DNA of 64,000 bases from Faecalibacterium sp. Lineage in GTDB: Bacteria; Bacillota; Clostridia; Oscillospirales; Ruminococcaceae. The stretch lies in assembly GCA_022652735.1 (NCBI GenBank), contig JALCRP010000003.1, positions 124,001 through 188,000 of the forward strand, written 5' to 3'. Shown in pieces: positions 36,057-46,391 of this stretch. Every line of letters begins with the position of its first letter. Position 1 is the first letter of the stretch. The translations under genes were made by a program, and so were the position numbers. The notes beneath the pieces are model-generated. The model was not told the DNA's origin. It made no database searches and worked only from the letters and a program-made list of their open reading frames with translations.

Positions 36057-37208
36057 ATGCTGCAGAATGAAACGCTGCACTATCTCGATAATGCCGCTAC
36101 CACGATCGTCGACCCCGAAGTAGCCCAGACGATCTATACCGCGCTGCTGAACAACTGGGCCAACCCTTCAAGCCTGTATGCGCCCGGCGCCCAAAACGAG
36201 GCCGCCCTGAACCACGCCCGTGCCGCGCTGGCAAAAACCTTTGGGTGCAAGGCCGATGAACTTTACTTTACCTCCTGCGGCAGCGAGGGCAACAATATGG
36301 CGATTTTCGGCGCCGTGCAAAGCAATACCTTCGGCAAGAAGGTTATTGTTTCGGGCTTTGAGCATGCAAGTGTGCTGCGCCCGATGGCGCGCCTCGCCCA
36401 GCAGGGCTATGAGGTCGTTACCATCGACCCCGAGCCGGACGGCCATTTGAACGTCGATAAAATGCTGGATGCCGTCGACAAAAATACGATTCTCGTTGCA
36501 TGCATGATGGTAAACAGCGAGATCGGCGTGCGCAATGAAGTTGAGCGCCTGGCCGCGGGCGTCAAGGCAAAAAACAGCCGCACGGCTGTGCATGTCGACG
36601 CCGTGCAGGCGTGGATGCGGATGCCCATTCGCCTTGAAAACATCGACACGATGAGCGTCAGCGGCCATAAAATCCATGCGCCGAAGGGCATCGGCGCGCT
36701 GTATCTTTCCGACCACTACTTTCAAAAGTTTACGCCGCCCTATGTCGGCGGCGAGCAGGAGCGCGAAAAGCGCCCCGGCACCGAGAATGTGCCCTATGCG
36801 CTGGGCCTTGCGAAGGCGGCCGAAAAGCTGAACGCCACGATGCCCGCACGGCACAAAATTGTCTGCGCGCTTAACGCCCGCTTGCGCGAAGGGCTAAAGG
36901 CTTTCCCGGATGTAGTGCTGAACAGCCCGGCGGATGCCGTGCCCGAGGTGCTGAATTTCAGCGAGAACCGCATCAAAAGCCAGACGATGCTGACCTACTT
37001 GGCCGAGGGGCAGATCTATGTTTCTTCGGGCAGCGCCTGCGATAAAGGCAAGCCCAGCCATACCTTGACGGTAATGGGCCGCAGCCCGCTTGCCATTGAC
37101 ACGGCCATCCGCGTATCCTTTTGCGCCAACAATACCCCTGCGGATGTCGACGCCTTCCTCGAGCGGTTCGAGGCGGGCATGAAAACGCTCCAGACAATTC
37201 GGAAATGA
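36057..37208 (+). CDS. Cysteine desulfurase partnering ThiI (NifS/IscS-like)
   Basis: 383 residues. PLP enzyme that takes sulfur from cysteine as a persulfide. Motifs: YLDNAATT (9-16), FTSCGSEGNNMAI, the PLP lysine Lys205 in SVSGHKIHAPKG, RPGTENV, and the catalytic Cys328 in SSGSACDKGKPSHTL. The extended SSGSAC loop region is typical of group I/NifZ-like enzymes. thiI follows after 7 bases, so it most likely feeds sulfur to tRNA 4-thiouridine synthesis. The longer upstream frame starting at 35865 crosses the promoter and is not used. Confidence 0.93.
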   Translation: MLQNETLHYLDNAATTIVDPEVAQTIYTALLNNWANPSSLYAPGAQNEAALNHARAALAKTFGCKADELYFTSCGSEGNNMAIFGAVQSNTFGKKVIVSGFEHASVLRPMARLAQQGYEVVTIDPEPDGHLNVDKMLDAVDKNTILVACMMVNSEIGVRNEVERLAAGVKAKNSRTAVHVDAVQAWMRMPIRLENIDTMSVSGHKIHAPKGIGALYLSDHYFQKFTPPYVGGEQEREKRPGTENVPYALGLAKAAEKLNATMPARHKIVCALNARLREGLKAFPDVVLNSPADAVPEVLNFSENRIKSQTMLTYLAEGQIYVSSGSACDKGKPSHTLTVMGRSPLAIDTAIRVSFCANNTPADVDAFLERFEAGMKTLQTIRK

Positions 37209-37215
37209 GGCACAC

Positions 37216-38412
37216 ATGCAAGAAATCCTGCTTGGCTATCAGGGCGAAATGAGCCTGAAAGGCCTGAACAAAAACCAGTTTGAAGCCATGATGATGAAAA
37301 CGCTGCGCTATCGTTTGAAAGAGCTTGGCCCGTTCAAAATTTACTGCGCGCAGTCAACCTTCTATATGGAGCCGCAGCGCGACGACATCGACATGGACGA
37401 GGCCTACCGCCGCGTATCCAAGGTATTTGGGTTTGCAGCGCTTTCGCGCAGCGTCGTCTGCGACAAAGATTTTACAACGATCTGTAATACCGCAGAGGCG
37501 TATTTGGGTGAATCTTTACGGAATGTAAAGACGTTTAAGGTCGAGGCCAAGCGCGCGGATAAAACCTATCCGATGACAAGCCCGGAGCTGATGCGTGAGC
37601 TGGGCGCTTTTTTGCTCGATAAGCACAACTATCTGCGCGTTGATGTGCACGAACCACAGTTTAAGGTAATCGTCGAAATCCGCGATCACGGCGCATACCT
37701 GCACGGCCCGAAGCTGCCCGGCGAGGGCGGCCTGCCTGTGGGCACAAGTGGCCGCGCGCTGAACCTGCTTTCCGGCGGCATCGACAGCCCTGTGGCGGCT
37801 TGGCGCATGGCGCGCCGCGGCTTGGCGCTCGATCATATCCACTTTGCCTCGCCGCCGTATACTTCCGAGCGCGCAAAGTTGAAGGTGCAGGCGCTGGCCC
37901 AGCTGGACAGCGTTTATACGGGCGGCTGCAACTTGTTTGTCGTGCCGTATACGAAACCGCAGGAATATATCCGCGATCACGCGCCGAACCTCTTATTTAC
38001 GGTGCTCATGCGCCGCAGCATGATGCGTATTGCAAACCAGATCGCGGGAAAAATCGGCGCCGAGGCGCTGATTACGGGCGAAAGCCTCGCGCAGGTGGCC
38101 AGCCAGACGATGAAGGCGCTGCAATGCACCGACGCCGCGCAGGATCTGCCCGTGCTGCGCCCGCTGATCGGCATGGATAAAACGGAGATCATCGAGACGG
38201 CGCGCCATATCGGCACGTTTGAGACAAGTATCCTGCCCTATGAGGATTGCTGCACGATTTTTACGCCGCCGCACCCGAAGATTCGGCCGGAGCTGGAGGA
38301 AATCGAAGCCGCCGAGGCGGCGATGCCCGAGCTGATTGGCCTCGAGGCCGAAGCCGCCGCCGCCACAGAGCGTATCCGTATCCGCATGGGCGACGAGACA
38401 GAATTTGTGTGA
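37216..38412 (+). CDS. thiI: tRNA 4-thiouridine synthase ThiI
   Basis: 398 residues. NFLD/THUMP domain (about 1-165; LLGYQGEMSLKGLNKNQFE at the start), then the PP-loop adenylation domain with SGGIDSPVAAW (186-196). There is no C-terminal rhodanese domain, as in Gram-positive ThiI that relies on the adjacent cysteine desulfurase for sulfur transfer. It modifies U8 of tRNAs. The C-terminus is an Ala/Glu-rich tail. Confidence 0.95.
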   Translation: MQEILLGYQGEMSLKGLNKNQFEAMMMKTLRYRLKELGPFKIYCAQSTFYMEPQRDDIDMDEAYRRVSKVFGFAALSRSVVCDKDFTTICNTAEAYLGESLRNVKTFKVEAKRADKTYPMTSPELMRELGAFLLDKHNYLRVDVHEPQFKVIVEIRDHGAYLHGPKLPGEGGLPVGTSGRALNLLSGGIDSPVAAWRMARRGLALDHIHFASPPYTSERAKLKVQALAQLDSVYTGGCNLFVVPYTKPQEYIRDHAPNLLFTVLMRRSMMRIANQIAGKIGAEALITGESLAQVASQTMKALQCTDAAQDLPVLRPLIGMDKTEIIETARHIGTFETSILPYEDCCTIFTPPHPKIRPELEEIEAAEAAMPELIGLEAEAAAATERIRIRMGDETEFV

Positions 38413-38461
38413 TAAGCGCCCGAATCCGCCACAATGGGCCGGGCAGAGAGTGGTAGAATCT

Positions 38462-39760
38462 ATGAAAGCGGAACTGATTTCGGTTGGCACAGAGCTGCTG
38501 CTGGGCAACATCGTCAACACGAACGCAGCCTTTTTAAGCCGCGAGCTGGCCGCGCTGGGCATCACTGTGCAGCGCCAGAGCACCGTGGGCGATAACACTG
38601 CGCGCTTGGCCGAGTGGGTGCAATCCGCCAAACAGCGCGCCGACCTGCTGATTTTTACGGGTGGGCTTGGCCCTACGGCCGACGACCTGACGAAAGAGAC
38701 AGTGGCCGCCTGCTATGGCGATACGCTGCATTTTGACGCGGCAGAATGGCAGAAGATCGAAGCCTATTTCGCCCGCACAGGCCGCATCCCGACAGAAAAT
38801 AACCGTAAGCAGGCGATGGTGCCGACAAACGGCCGCAAAATCGAAAACCGGCATGGCACCGCGCCCGGCGCATGGTTTACGGACGGCGAAAAGCAGGCCA
38901 TCCTGATGCCGGGCGTACCGCAGGAGATGCAGGCGATGTGGTGCGAAAGCATCCGCCCCGCGCTCGAAAAAAGCCGCCCCGAGACGCTGGTTTCCACGAC
39001 ACTGCGCGTGGTGGGCGGCGAAAGCGCGATCGAGACGGCCATTGCGCCCCTGTTGGAAAACGAGAACCCTACCGCGGCCATTTACTGCAAAACGGGCGAA
39101 TGTGAGATTCGCATCACGGCCCGCGCCGCCAACGAAGCCGAGGGCAAGGCGATGTGCGCCGCGTATGCCGAAAAATTTCGCGACATTTTGGGCGACGATG
39201 TATATGATGTGGACGTGCCCGGCCCGGCTTGGACGCTGATCCGCATTTTGCACGAGAAAAACCTTACTGTTGCCGCGGCCGAAAGCTGCACGGGTGGCCT
39301 TGTCGCCGCAGAGCTGACGGAAGTGCCCGGCGCAAGCGACGTGTTCGGCTTTGGCTATGTCACTTACTGGCCGCAGGCAAAGGCCAAGCTGCTTGGCGTT
39401 GCCCCGGCGGTGATCGAGCAATACAATGTTGTTTCGGGGCAGGTTGCCGCGCAGATGGCGCTGGGCGCAAAAGAGGCCTCAGGCGCAAGCCTTGCCGTAG
39501 GCATTACGGGCTTGGCAGGGCCGGGCGGCGGCGACGCCGAGCGCCCTGTGGGCACGGTGTATGTGGGCGTGGCAAAGGGCGATACCGTATGGGTAAAGCA
39601 TCTGCGCTTGGCCCCGACAAGCCGGCAGGAGATCCGCCTGCGCGCGGCGCATAGCGCCATCGACCTTTTGCGCCGGGCCGCGCTGGGCCTGCCGATGCCG
39701 GCACAAAGCCTTTCGGCGGCCGAGGCACGCAGCGCCGCGTGGGCCGAAAAAGAAGAATAG
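38462..39760 (+). CDS. cinA: Competence/damage-inducible protein CinA
   Basis: 432 residues. N-terminal MoaB/Mog-like COG1058 domain (MKAELISVGTELLLGNIVNT; FTGGLGPTADDLT at 65-77), a middle KOW-type linker domain, and the C-terminal nicotinamide-nucleotide amidase domain with catalytic AAAESCTGG (Ser275) and VGITGLAGPGGG. Full length and apparently intact. CinA handles ADP-ribose and/or nicotinamide mononucleotide in pyridine nucleotide salvage. It is in line with thiI and followed by a degenerate paralogue. Confidence 0.95.
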   Translation: MKAELISVGTELLLGNIVNTNAAFLSRELAALGITVQRQSTVGDNTARLAEWVQSAKQRADLLIFTGGLGPTADDLTKETVAACYGDTLHFDAAEWQKIEAYFARTGRIPTENNRKQAMVPTNGRKIENRHGTAPGAWFTDGEKQAILMPGVPQEMQAMWCESIRPALEKSRPETLVSTTLRVVGGESAIETAIAPLLENENPTAAIYCKTGECEIRITARAANEAEGKAMCAAYAEKFRDILGDDVYDVDVPGPAWTLIRILHEKNLTVAAAESCTGGLVAAELTEVPGASDVFGFGYVTYWPQAKAKLLGVAPAVIEQYNVVSGQVAAQMALGAKEASGASLAVGITGLAGPGGGDAERPVGTVYVGVAKGDTVWVKHLRLAPTSRQEIRLRAAHSAIDLLRRAALGLPMPAQSLSAAEARSAAWAEKEE

Positions 39761-39819
39761 ATTTGCTTTGCCGGGAGTGTGCCCGGCAAAAGAGAGAGAA
39801 AACTGTGGAGGCGAGAAAC

Positions 39820-40908
39820 GTGAAGGAAAACGCACCGGAAAATGTTCGTATCCTGCGCTTTTTTGGCTCTGATGATGCTGACCGGACACAGACGCTGCGG
39901 CAGCTGACAGAGGACGGCAAGGTCACTTTTCGGGAGATGCGCAAGGGCAGCGAGGTGCTTGTGGCGTTGCAGTGCGAGCAGGGGAAAAACAGCACGAAGC
40001 TGCTGGATCACTGTCAGGAAAAGCTGCAACAGGTGTGCAGCCCGGCTATGTACGCGACAAACGAAGTGACGCTGGCTCAGGCGGCGGTAGATGTGCTGCA
40101 GCTGCGGGATAAGCTGTTTGTCGCGGCCGATGCGGAGACAAGCGCCTTGCTGGAAAGCCGGCTGGAAAAGCTGCCGGCCGCACGCGGCATATTTGATTTC
40201 GGACAGCAAAGCTATAGCCATCCGCGTTTTGCGGAAAAGATTGAGCAGGCCGGCGCGGCGATGGAAAAGCCTGTGCTTGCGGCACAAAGCCGTGTGCGCG
40301 AGGCCTTCCGCCTTTCCGGTGCCGATTTTGCAATCTCGTGTGTATCGGCCGAAGTGGGCAGCGTGATTTTGCTCGGCGGGAAAAAGGGCTTTTGGCAGCG
40401 CACGGTGCCGCAGGGCGAAAACAGTGCCCTGTGGATGCTGGATATGCTGCGCCGCGCCGCGCTGGATAAGCCGCAGGCCTCGGGAACTTCCTGGCAGAGC
40501 TACAATGTGGCGCAGCGTGGCCCTGCCATGCCGCAAAGCAAAGGCCCCAAGCCGGTTTTTGACTATTTGCCTCCGTCCGGCGGAGAAACAACTCTGCCGG
40601 ATGACGCGCCGGGCACAGAAACCCCGCAAGCCGCCGCCGCGCGGCAGGCCTATGCAGCGGCAGCTGCTGTGCCGGAACAGCCCGATACCGGTTTCCCGCC
40701 GCCGCAGCCTGTGCAGACGCCTACGCAAAGTACGCCCGCAAAAAAGAAAAACGGCGCCGTGACGCTGCTTGTTAGCCTGCTGCTGGTGCTGGTGCTTTCG
40801 GCGGCTGCCGTCGGCGCGGCATGGTTTGTTTCCGGCGGAGAGCTTGCTTCGTTTTGGAATGGCAAGTATTTCTCCTCCTCTAACATCAACGGCGCACAGC
40901 TGATTTGA
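39820..40908 (+). CDS. Membrane-tethered, catalytically degenerate CinA-like protein
   Basis: 362 residues, GTG start after TGTGGAGGCG. By eye, residues 8-215 align throughout with the middle and C-terminal domains of the neighbouring CinA. KLFVAADAETSALLESRLEK faces CinA LTVAAAESCTGGLVAAELTE, and LPAARGIFDFGQQSY faces VPGASDVFGFGYVTY. SVILLGGKKGFWQRTV faces the TVYVGVAKGDTVWV region, and LWMLDMLRRAAL faces AIDLLRRAAL. The ESCTGG catalytic motif is replaced and the GLAGPGGG loop is missing. A Pro/Ala-rich linker and one membrane helix (313-336) end the protein. Probably a non-enzymatic derivative; role unknown. Confidence 0.7.
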   Translation: MKENAPENVRILRFFGSDDADRTQTLRQLTEDGKVTFREMRKGSEVLVALQCEQGKNSTKLLDHCQEKLQQVCSPAMYATNEVTLAQAAVDVLQLRDKLFVAADAETSALLESRLEKLPAARGIFDFGQQSYSHPRFAEKIEQAGAAMEKPVLAAQSRVREAFRLSGADFAISCVSAEVGSVILLGGKKGFWQRTVPQGENSALWMLDMLRRAALDKPQASGTSWQSYNVAQRGPAMPQSKGPKPVFDYLPPSGGETTLPDDAPGTETPQAAAARQAYAAAAAVPEQPDTGFPPPQPVQTPTQSTPAKKKNGAVTLLVSLLLVLVLSAAAVGAAWFVSGGELASFWNGKYFSSSNINGAQLI

Positions 40909-40992
40909 AACGGCGGCGCACCCGCTGCACTTTGGCAGGCAAAGGCAAATTGGCGTAAAGCTTGCCGGGCCTAAAACAGCCCCCAAAAAACA

Positions 40993-41032
40993 AAAACGGA
41001 CGCTGCACCCCAAAAGGTACAGCGTCCGTTTT
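40993..41032. terminator. Bidirectional terminator between the CinA-like gene and secA
   Basis: AAAACGGACGCTG and CAGCGTCCGTTTT pair over 13 bases, with three further pairs after one mismatch and a 6-base loop. A- and T-runs on the two arms give a U-tract in either direction for these convergent genes. Confidence 0.88.
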
Positions 41033-41069
41033 ACATTTCTGTGTTCAGGCTAGGCCCCGCCGGGCCGTG

Positions 41070-43925
41070 TCAGCCTTCCTCGCCCGTATACAGGTCCGGG
41101 TGATACTCCCTGCAGGTGCATTTTTTCCATTTCAGGCCGCTGCCGCAGGGGCAGGGGTCGTTTCGGCCGATCTTTTTGCCGACGTGCACGGTGGCGCTCG
41201 GCGCGGTGGTCGGGGCCGAACCCTTTACGCCGGGCTTGCCGTTGCCGGGCATCAGGCCCTCGCCTGTGGGCTTCGCAATCTGCTCGCGCTTCGGGGCGGC
41301 GCCGGCCTGCTTCACTTCGATGGAAAGCAGCATCTTGATGCTGCTTTCGCGGATGGAGTCGATCATCTGATCGAACATATCGAAGCCCTCGATACGGTAT
41401 TCCACCACGGGGTCTTTCTGGCCGTAGCCGCGCAGGCCGATGCCGCGCCGCAGCTGGTCCATGTTGTCGATGTGATCCATCCAAAGGCGGTCGACATTGC
41501 GCAGCAAGCAGATACGCTCCAGCTCGCGCATCAGCGGCGCGCCGTACTTCGCTTCTTTCATCTGCAAAATCTGCATGCCGCGGTCGTACAGCTTATCGGC
41601 AAGGTCCTCGCGCTTCAGCGTGTTAAAATCGGCGGAGGTATAATGAAAGTCGCTGTCGGCGCACAGCCAGCCCTTGTAGTGGCGGCGCAGGGCGTTGAAA
41701 TCCCAATCGTCGGGCACATCGCCCGCCAAAAACTGTGTGCACGAGCTATCAATATTCTCGCGCAGCATCTTGTGCATCTCTTCGCTGATGTCCTCGCCGT
41801 CCAGTACCTTGCGGCGCTGGCCATAGATGATCTCGCGCTGCTGGTTCATCACGTCGTCGTATTTCAGCACGTTTTTACGAATTTCAAAGTTGCGGCCTTC
41901 CAGCTTCTTCTGCGCGCTTTCCAAAGTCGAGGTGATGATCTTATTCTCGATCGGGGTGTCCTCGTCAAGATGCAGGCTGTCCATCATGCCCTGAATGCGC
42001 TCGCCGCCAAACAGGCGCATCAAGTCATCCTCTAGGCTTAGGAAAAAGCGGGAAGCGCCGGGATCGCCCTGACGGCCGGAACGGCCGCGCAGCTGGTTAT
42101 CAATACGGCGGGATTCGTGGCGCTCCGTGCCGATGATGAACAGGCCGCCCGCGGCGCGCACTTCGTCGGCCTCGGTGGCAATCTGCTCTTTATAGCCGGC
42201 GTACAGCTCGTCAAAGCGGGCGCGCGCGGCAAGAATGTTCGCGTCCTCGGTTTCGCCGTGGCCGTCGGCTTCTGCCATCAGCTGTTCTACTGCTTCCGGC
42301 AGGGCATCCTCGGGCTTGTCCGGGCTTAACAGGTTCTCGGCAAAATGCTCCTTGCGCATCTGGGCCTTCGCCATAAATTCGGCGTTGCCGCCCAGCATAA
42401 TATCCGTACCACGGCCGGCCATGTTCGTAGCGATCGTGATCGCGCCCTTTTTGCCGGCCTGCGCGACGATTTCGGCCTCGCGCTCGTGGTTTTTCGCGTT
42501 CAATACGTTAAAATCGCGCGTATACTTTTGCAGCATCTTTGCCAGCGTCTCGCTCTTTTCTACGCTGACGGTGCCAACCAGCACGGGCTGGCCTTTTTCG
42601 TGGCAAGCCATTACCTGCTGGATCACGGCGTTGTATTTGCCGTGGATTGTTTTATAAATGACATCCGATTGATCTTCGCGGATGCAGGGTTTGTTCGTGG
42701 GGATAGAGACAATGTTCAGGCCGTAAATTTCCGTAAACTCGCTGGCTTCCGTGCGGGCGGTACCCGTCATGCCGGCCAGTTTTTTGTACATGCGGAAAAA
42801 GTTTTGGAAGGTGATGGTCGCCAGCGTTTTGCTTTCGGCGGCAATTTTCACGCCCTCTTTGGCCTCAATGGCCTGATGCAGCCCCTCGTTAAAGCGGCGG
42901 CCGATCATCAGGCGGCCTGTGAACTCGTCGACGATGAGCACCTGCCCATCTTTTACGACGTAGTCGATGTCCTTTTTCATGATGCCGTGCGCCTTAATCG
43001 CTTGGTCGATGTTGTGCGCAACGGTCATATTTTCGGGGTCAGAGAGGTTTTCAAGCTTGAAGAACGCCTCGGCCTTTTTGATGCCGCTTTCCGTCAGGGT
43101 GGCGCTCTTGTGTTTTTCGTCCACGACGTAATCGCCGTCTACCTGCTCATCGGTGGAAACCTTATCTTCCAGCTCAACGACAACGCTCTTTTTCAGGGTA
43201 CGCACAAAGCGGTCGGCCTGCTGATACAAGTTCGAGGAATCCTCGCCGCGGCCGCTGATAATCAGCGGGGTGCGCGCCTCATCGATCAAGATGGAGTCGA
43301 CCTCGTCGACGATGGCATAGGCGTGGCCGCGCTGCACCATGTTGGCCTTGTACGTCACCATGTTGTCGCGCAGATAATCAAAGCCGAACTCGTTGTTCGT
43401 GCCGTAGGTAATGTCGGCGCCGTAGGCCGCGCGGCGCTCGTCGCCGCTCATGCCCTGCGCGATCAGCCCGACGGATAGCCCCAGCCAGCGGTAAAGCTTG
43501 CCCATCCACTCGCTGTCGCGCTTGGCGAGGTAATCGTTTACCGTGACAATGTGTACGCCCGCGCCGGAAAGCGCGTTCAAATAGGCGGGCAGCGTGGCTA
43601 CCAGCGTTTTGCCTTCGCCTGTCTGCATCTCCGCGATGCAGCCGCGGTGCAGCGCAATGCCGCCCGTTACCTGCACGGGGAAGTGCTTCATCGTTAAAAC
43701 ACGCCAGCTTGCCTCGCGGCAAACGGCAAACGCATCCGGCAAAATATCATCGAGCGTTTCGCCCTTGGCAAGGCGCTCTTTCAAAGCGGGCGTCTGCGCC
43801 TGCAATTCGGCATCGGACATGGTCTGATAAGTTGGTTCCAGCGCCAGCACCTTTTCCGTAATGGGGCGAATCTTTTTCAGCTCGCGGTCGGAGAAAGTAC
43901 CGAACAATTTTTCAGCAAAAGACAT
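41070..43925 (-). CDS. secA: Preprotein translocase ATPase SecA
   Basis: 951 residues. DEAD-like motor with Walker [83 protein letters not shown] and [20 protein letters not shown] followed by [11 protein letters not shown] helical scaffold/wing region follows, then a C-terminal SEC-C zinc knuckle ([16 protein letters not shown]) that binds SecB or ribosomes. Full length. It drives export through SecYEG. Confidence 0.97.
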   Translation of the reverse strand: MSFAEKLFGTFSDRELKKIRPITEKVLALEPTYQTMSDAELQAQTPALKERLAKGETLDDILPDAFAVCREASWRVLTMKHFPVQVTGGIALHRGCIAEMQTGEGKTLVATLPAYLNALSGAGVHIVTVNDYLAKRDSEWMGKLYRWLGLSVGLIAQGMSGDERRAAYGADITYGTNNEFGFDYLRDNMVTYKANMVQRGHAYAIVDEVDSILIDEARTPLIISGRGEDSSNLYQQADRFVRTLKKSVVVELEDKVSTDEQVDGDYVVDEKHKSATLTESGIKKAEAFFKLENLSDPENMTVAHNIDQAIKAHGIMKKDIDYVVKDGQVLIVDEFTGRLMIGRRFNEGLHQAIEAKEGVKIAAESKTLATITFQNFFRMYKKLAGMTGTARTEASEFTEIYGLNIVSIPTNKPCIREDQSDVIYKTIHGKYNAVIQQVMACHEKGQPVLVGTVSVEKSETLAKMLQKYTRDFNVLNAKNHEREAEIVAQAGKKGAITIATNMAGRGTDIMLGGNAEFMAKAQMRKEHFAENLLSPDKPEDALPEAVEQLMAEADGHGETEDANILAARARFDELYAGYKEQIATEADEVRAAGGLFIIGTERHESRRIDNQLRGRSGRQGDPGASRFFLSLEDDLMRLFGGERIQGMMDSLHLDEDTPIENKIITSTLESAQKKLEGRNFEIRKNVLKYDDVMNQQREIIYGQRRKVLDGEDISEEMHKMLRENIDSSCTQFLAGDVPDDWDFNALRRHYKGWLCADSDFHYTSADFNTLKREDLADKLYDRGMQILQMKEAKYGAPLMRELERICLLRNVDRLWMDHIDNMDQLRRGIGLRGYGQKDPVVEYRIEGFDMFDQMIDSIRESSIKMLLSIEVKQAGAAPKREQIAKPTGEGLMPGNGKPGVKGSAPTTAPSATVHVGKKIGRNDPCPCGSGLKWKKCTCREYHPDLYTGEEG

Positions 43926-44068
43926 GCATTACACCTCGATCAGCTATTTTCCAAAATCAAAAGGCAAACCGCCCAAAACGGGCGGGAAAGGGCAGAACAT
44001 ACATCTACTATGATACTCCATGCGGGGAAAACCTGTCAAATCTTGACGCGCGCTAAAACGTGAATTTT

Positions 44069-44992
44069 TCATGAATTTACAGCGGCGCGGCGCTTGGGCA
44101 GAGAAAGCAGCGCCAGCATGCAGAAAATTGCCGCAAAGCCTGCTGCATCCCACGGCGTAAACGGTGCGCCCATCCAGACAGCCGAAAGCGCGGCCGCCGT
44201 AACAGGCTCGGAAAAGCCGTAAAGGATGCCTTTTTCCGGCCCGATCAGGCGCACGCCCGTCATATAGGCGTTGAAGGCGATGACGTTGCCCAGCAGCACG
44301 ACGGCGCAAAAGGCGAGCACAACGCCGAGATCAACGTGGACGGTATACTGCCACGGCCGAAACAAAAGCGTTAGCAACGTGCCGCCCATCAAAAAGCTCC
44401 AGCCCTGCAAAAGCGGCGTGGCGTGGCGCGTTTGCAGGCGCGCGGGCACGATATTGTATACCGCCACGGATACCGCACAGACAAGGCCCGTTGCCAGCGC
44501 GGCGGGCGCCACGGCAAAGTGGGCGAGGCTGCCGTGTGTGACGATCAGCCCGACGCCCGCCAGCGCCAGCACAATACTGCCGATTTCGCAAAGCGCAGGG
44601 CGCCGGTGTGCGGCGCGGCAGCTCCACAGCAAAATCAAAATCGGGCTTAAATCCTGCAAAATCGTGGCCACGCCCGCGCTGGAAAGCTGAATCGTGCCGA
44701 AATAGGTCAGCTGGCAGAGCGTAATGCCGGCAAAGCCGTAAATCAGCAGCTCTGTACGGTCCCGCGCATCTTTCCACGGGGAAAGCGCAGCCGGCGCGCT
44801 TTTGCAGAAAGCCGGAATCAACAGCACCAGCCCCGCCACTACCAGCCGCACAGGCACAAGCCACAGGCTGGTAATGCCCTTCTGCGTGAACAAATATTGC
44901 CCGCATGTGCCGGAAACGCCCCACCCGACGCCGCCTAAAAGCGTTAGCAGCGCGCCCGCAAAGGCCGGATACTTTTTACAAAAATCCTTCAT
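44069..44992 (-). CDS. EamA/DMT superfamily transporter
   Basis: 307 residues with ten predicted helices in two EamA repeats (about 15-145 and 160-300). The repeat signatures SGTCGQYLFTQKGITSLWLV and VIAFNAYMTGVRLIGPEKG, with a conserved Pro/Glu near helix 9 (EPVTAAALSAVWMG), are typical of drug/metabolite exporters. The substrate cannot be predicted. It lies alone between the secA gene and a terminator, on the same strand as secA. Confidence 0.9.
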   Translation of the reverse strand: MKDFCKKYPAFAGALLTLLGGVGWGVSGTCGQYLFTQKGITSLWLVPVRLVVAGLVLLIPAFCKSAPAALSPWKDARDRTELLIYGFAGITLCQLTYFGTIQLSSAGVATILQDLSPILILLWSCRAAHRRPALCEIGSIVLALAGVGLIVTHGSLAHFAVAPAALATGLVCAVSVAVYNIVPARLQTRHATPLLQGWSFLMGGTLLTLLFRPWQYTVHVDLGVVLAFCAVVLLGNVIAFNAYMTGVRLIGPEKGILYGFSEPVTAAALSAVWMGAPFTPWDAAGFAAIFCMLALLSLPKRRAAVNS

Positions 44993-45062
44993 GTTTTGCC
45001 TTCTCTGTTTTTTCCAAAAGCATGATTGCGCCTTGCCGCGGCGGCCGGCGCATAAAGCATAA

Positions 45063-45095
45063 AAAAGCGGAAGGCACTGTGTACCCTCCGCTTTT
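45063..45095 (-). terminator. Terminator after the queT-HAD operon
   Basis: AAAAGCGGA pairs with TCCGCTTTT, plus two inner pairs after one mismatch, around a 9-base loop. The T-rich arm is 3' on the minus strand. Confidence 0.8.
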
Positions 45096-45098
45096 GCT

Positions 45099-45749
45099 TC
45101 AGCCTTGCGCCGCCAGCGCCGGAAACCCGGCAGGCGTATCCGCTACCGGGCAGCCCGTGCTTTCCAGCGCAGCGCGCGTCTGGTGCCCGGCGGCGCTTAA
45201 AATGCAGCGTACACCCAGCGCGGCCGCCACCTCGGCGTCGTGGACGGAATCGCCCAGCATCACCGCATTTTCGGGCGCGATGCCGGCTTTTTGCATCCAG
45301 CTAAGCCCCAGCTGTACCTTGCTTTTCGCGTAGATGTCCGACAGGCCGAGCAACTCAGAAAAAGAGCCTGTCAGGCCGCGCTCGGCTACTTGGCGGCGCA
45401 GCGTTTCAATAGGGGATGCCGAGAGAATTACCTGCCGGATGCCCTGCGCACGGAAAGCGGCAAGCGCCTGCTTTGCGCCGGGCACAAGGCCGCAGCGCTC
45501 GGCCGCGGGCAGGTAAAGCTCCATATAGCGCGCGGCAAGCGTCTCAAACGAATCCTTGGAAAAATCGAAGCCGGCGCGGGCGTAGTATTCTTGGATGGGA
45601 AAGCCAAAAACCTCCCGGTAGCCGGCCAGATCATACTGCTGTGGGTAGCCAAACTCGCGCATAAGGCGGTTCAAACAATCCACACAAACCTGTACGTCAT
45701 CCAGCAGGGTGCCGTTCCAATCCCACAAAACCACGTCGAGCTGCTTCAT
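45099..45749 (-). CDS. HAD family hydrolase, phosphoglycolate phosphatase-like
   Basis: 216 residues. HAD core with helical cap: motif I LWDWNGTLLDD (nucleophile Asp10; the second position is Asn12 rather than Asp), motif II VILSASPIE, motif III Lys in YAKSKVQLG, and motif IV VMLGDSVHDAEVAAALG. The DWNGT variant recurs in a PGP-like subgroup, so the enzyme may still be active. It starts 6 bases after queT stops and is presumably cotranscribed under the preQ1 riboswitch; no link to queuosine is known. Confidence 0.85.
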   Translation of the reverse strand: MKQLDVVLWDWNGTLLDDVQVCVDCLNRLMREFGYPQQYDLAGYREVFGFPIQEYYARAGFDFSKDSFETLAARYMELYLPAAERCGLVPGAKQALAAFRAQGIRQVILSASPIETLRRQVAERGLTGSFSELLGLSDIYAKSKVQLGLSWMQKAGIAPENAVMLGDSVHDAEVAAALGVRCILSAAGHQTRAALESTGCPVADTPAGFPALAAQG

Positions 45750-45755
45750 ATTGCA

Positions 45756-46382
45756 TTATCCTTCCGCGAAGATCGCCTTGAGCCGTGCGTTCGCTTCGAT
45801 GCCCCGCACGAGCAGTACGCCCAGCACACAGCAGCTGACGATTTCGCCGAGGCCGACCGTCAGCATGTTGAACAGCAGGATCGGCACGGTAAAGCCACCA
45901 TTGGTAAAGAAAATCGAGATTTCTGCGCCGACAATCAGCGCATTGAAAACCACGGGCGGCAGAGAAGGCACAAGCGCCAGCCCTTTGGTGCGCACCTTGC
46001 GCAGCCGGTAGGTGGCAAGGCAGGCCAGCAGCGTTGCCAGCGTACCGAAAACCACATCGACGGCCACGGTTGTGCCCATCGAAACACCGAGCAGATTTGC
46101 CAAAAAGCAGCCCAGCGTTACGCCGACAATGTAATCGGGCCCAAACACGGGCAGCAGGCATAGCATTTCGGCAACACGCACCTGCACGGCCCCGTAGCAA
46201 AACGGCGCAAGCACGAGGCACAGCGCCGCATAGACGGCCGCCACAAGCGCACAGCGCACCATGCGCCGTGTGGCGCTGCGCGGCTTTTGTGTGCCGGTAT
46301 CGACGCGCAGCGCCAGCCGGCAGCCAAGGTAGGCAACCACAAGAGAGGCTGCCAGCAAAACCAAAATGAGAATCGGATGCAT
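45756..46382 (-). CDS. queT: QueT family queuosine-precursor transporter (ECF S component)
   Basis: 208 residues, polytopic (about six helices). Family-typical stretches are VRCALVAAVYAALCLVLAPF, YGAVQVRVAEMLCLLPVFGP, IVGVTLGCFLANLLG and GGFTVPILLFNMLTVGLGE. It takes up preQ0/preQ1 or related bases together with the shared ECF energising module. The start codon sits 9 bases after a GGAG that is part of the preQ1-III riboswitch, so translation is likely repressed when the precursor is abundant. The first helix (1-25) is an N-terminal extension before the core. Confidence 0.9.
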   Translation of the reverse strand: MHPILILVLLAASLVVAYLGCRLALRVDTGTQKPRSATRRMVRCALVAAVYAALCLVLAPFCYGAVQVRVAEMLCLLPVFGPDYIVGVTLGCFLANLLGVSMGTTVAVDVVFGTLATLLACLATYRLRKVRTKGLALVPSLPPVVFNALIVGAEISIFFTNGGFTVPILLFNMLTVGLGEIVSCCVLGVLLVRGIEANARLKAIFAEG

Positions 46383-46391
46383 AAAACACTA

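Noticed and set aside
39364-41013. 549-codon open frame antisense to cinA and its paralogue
   Set aside because: Explained by codon bias of the plus-strand genes; the translation is Arg/Cys-rich without a recognisable fold.
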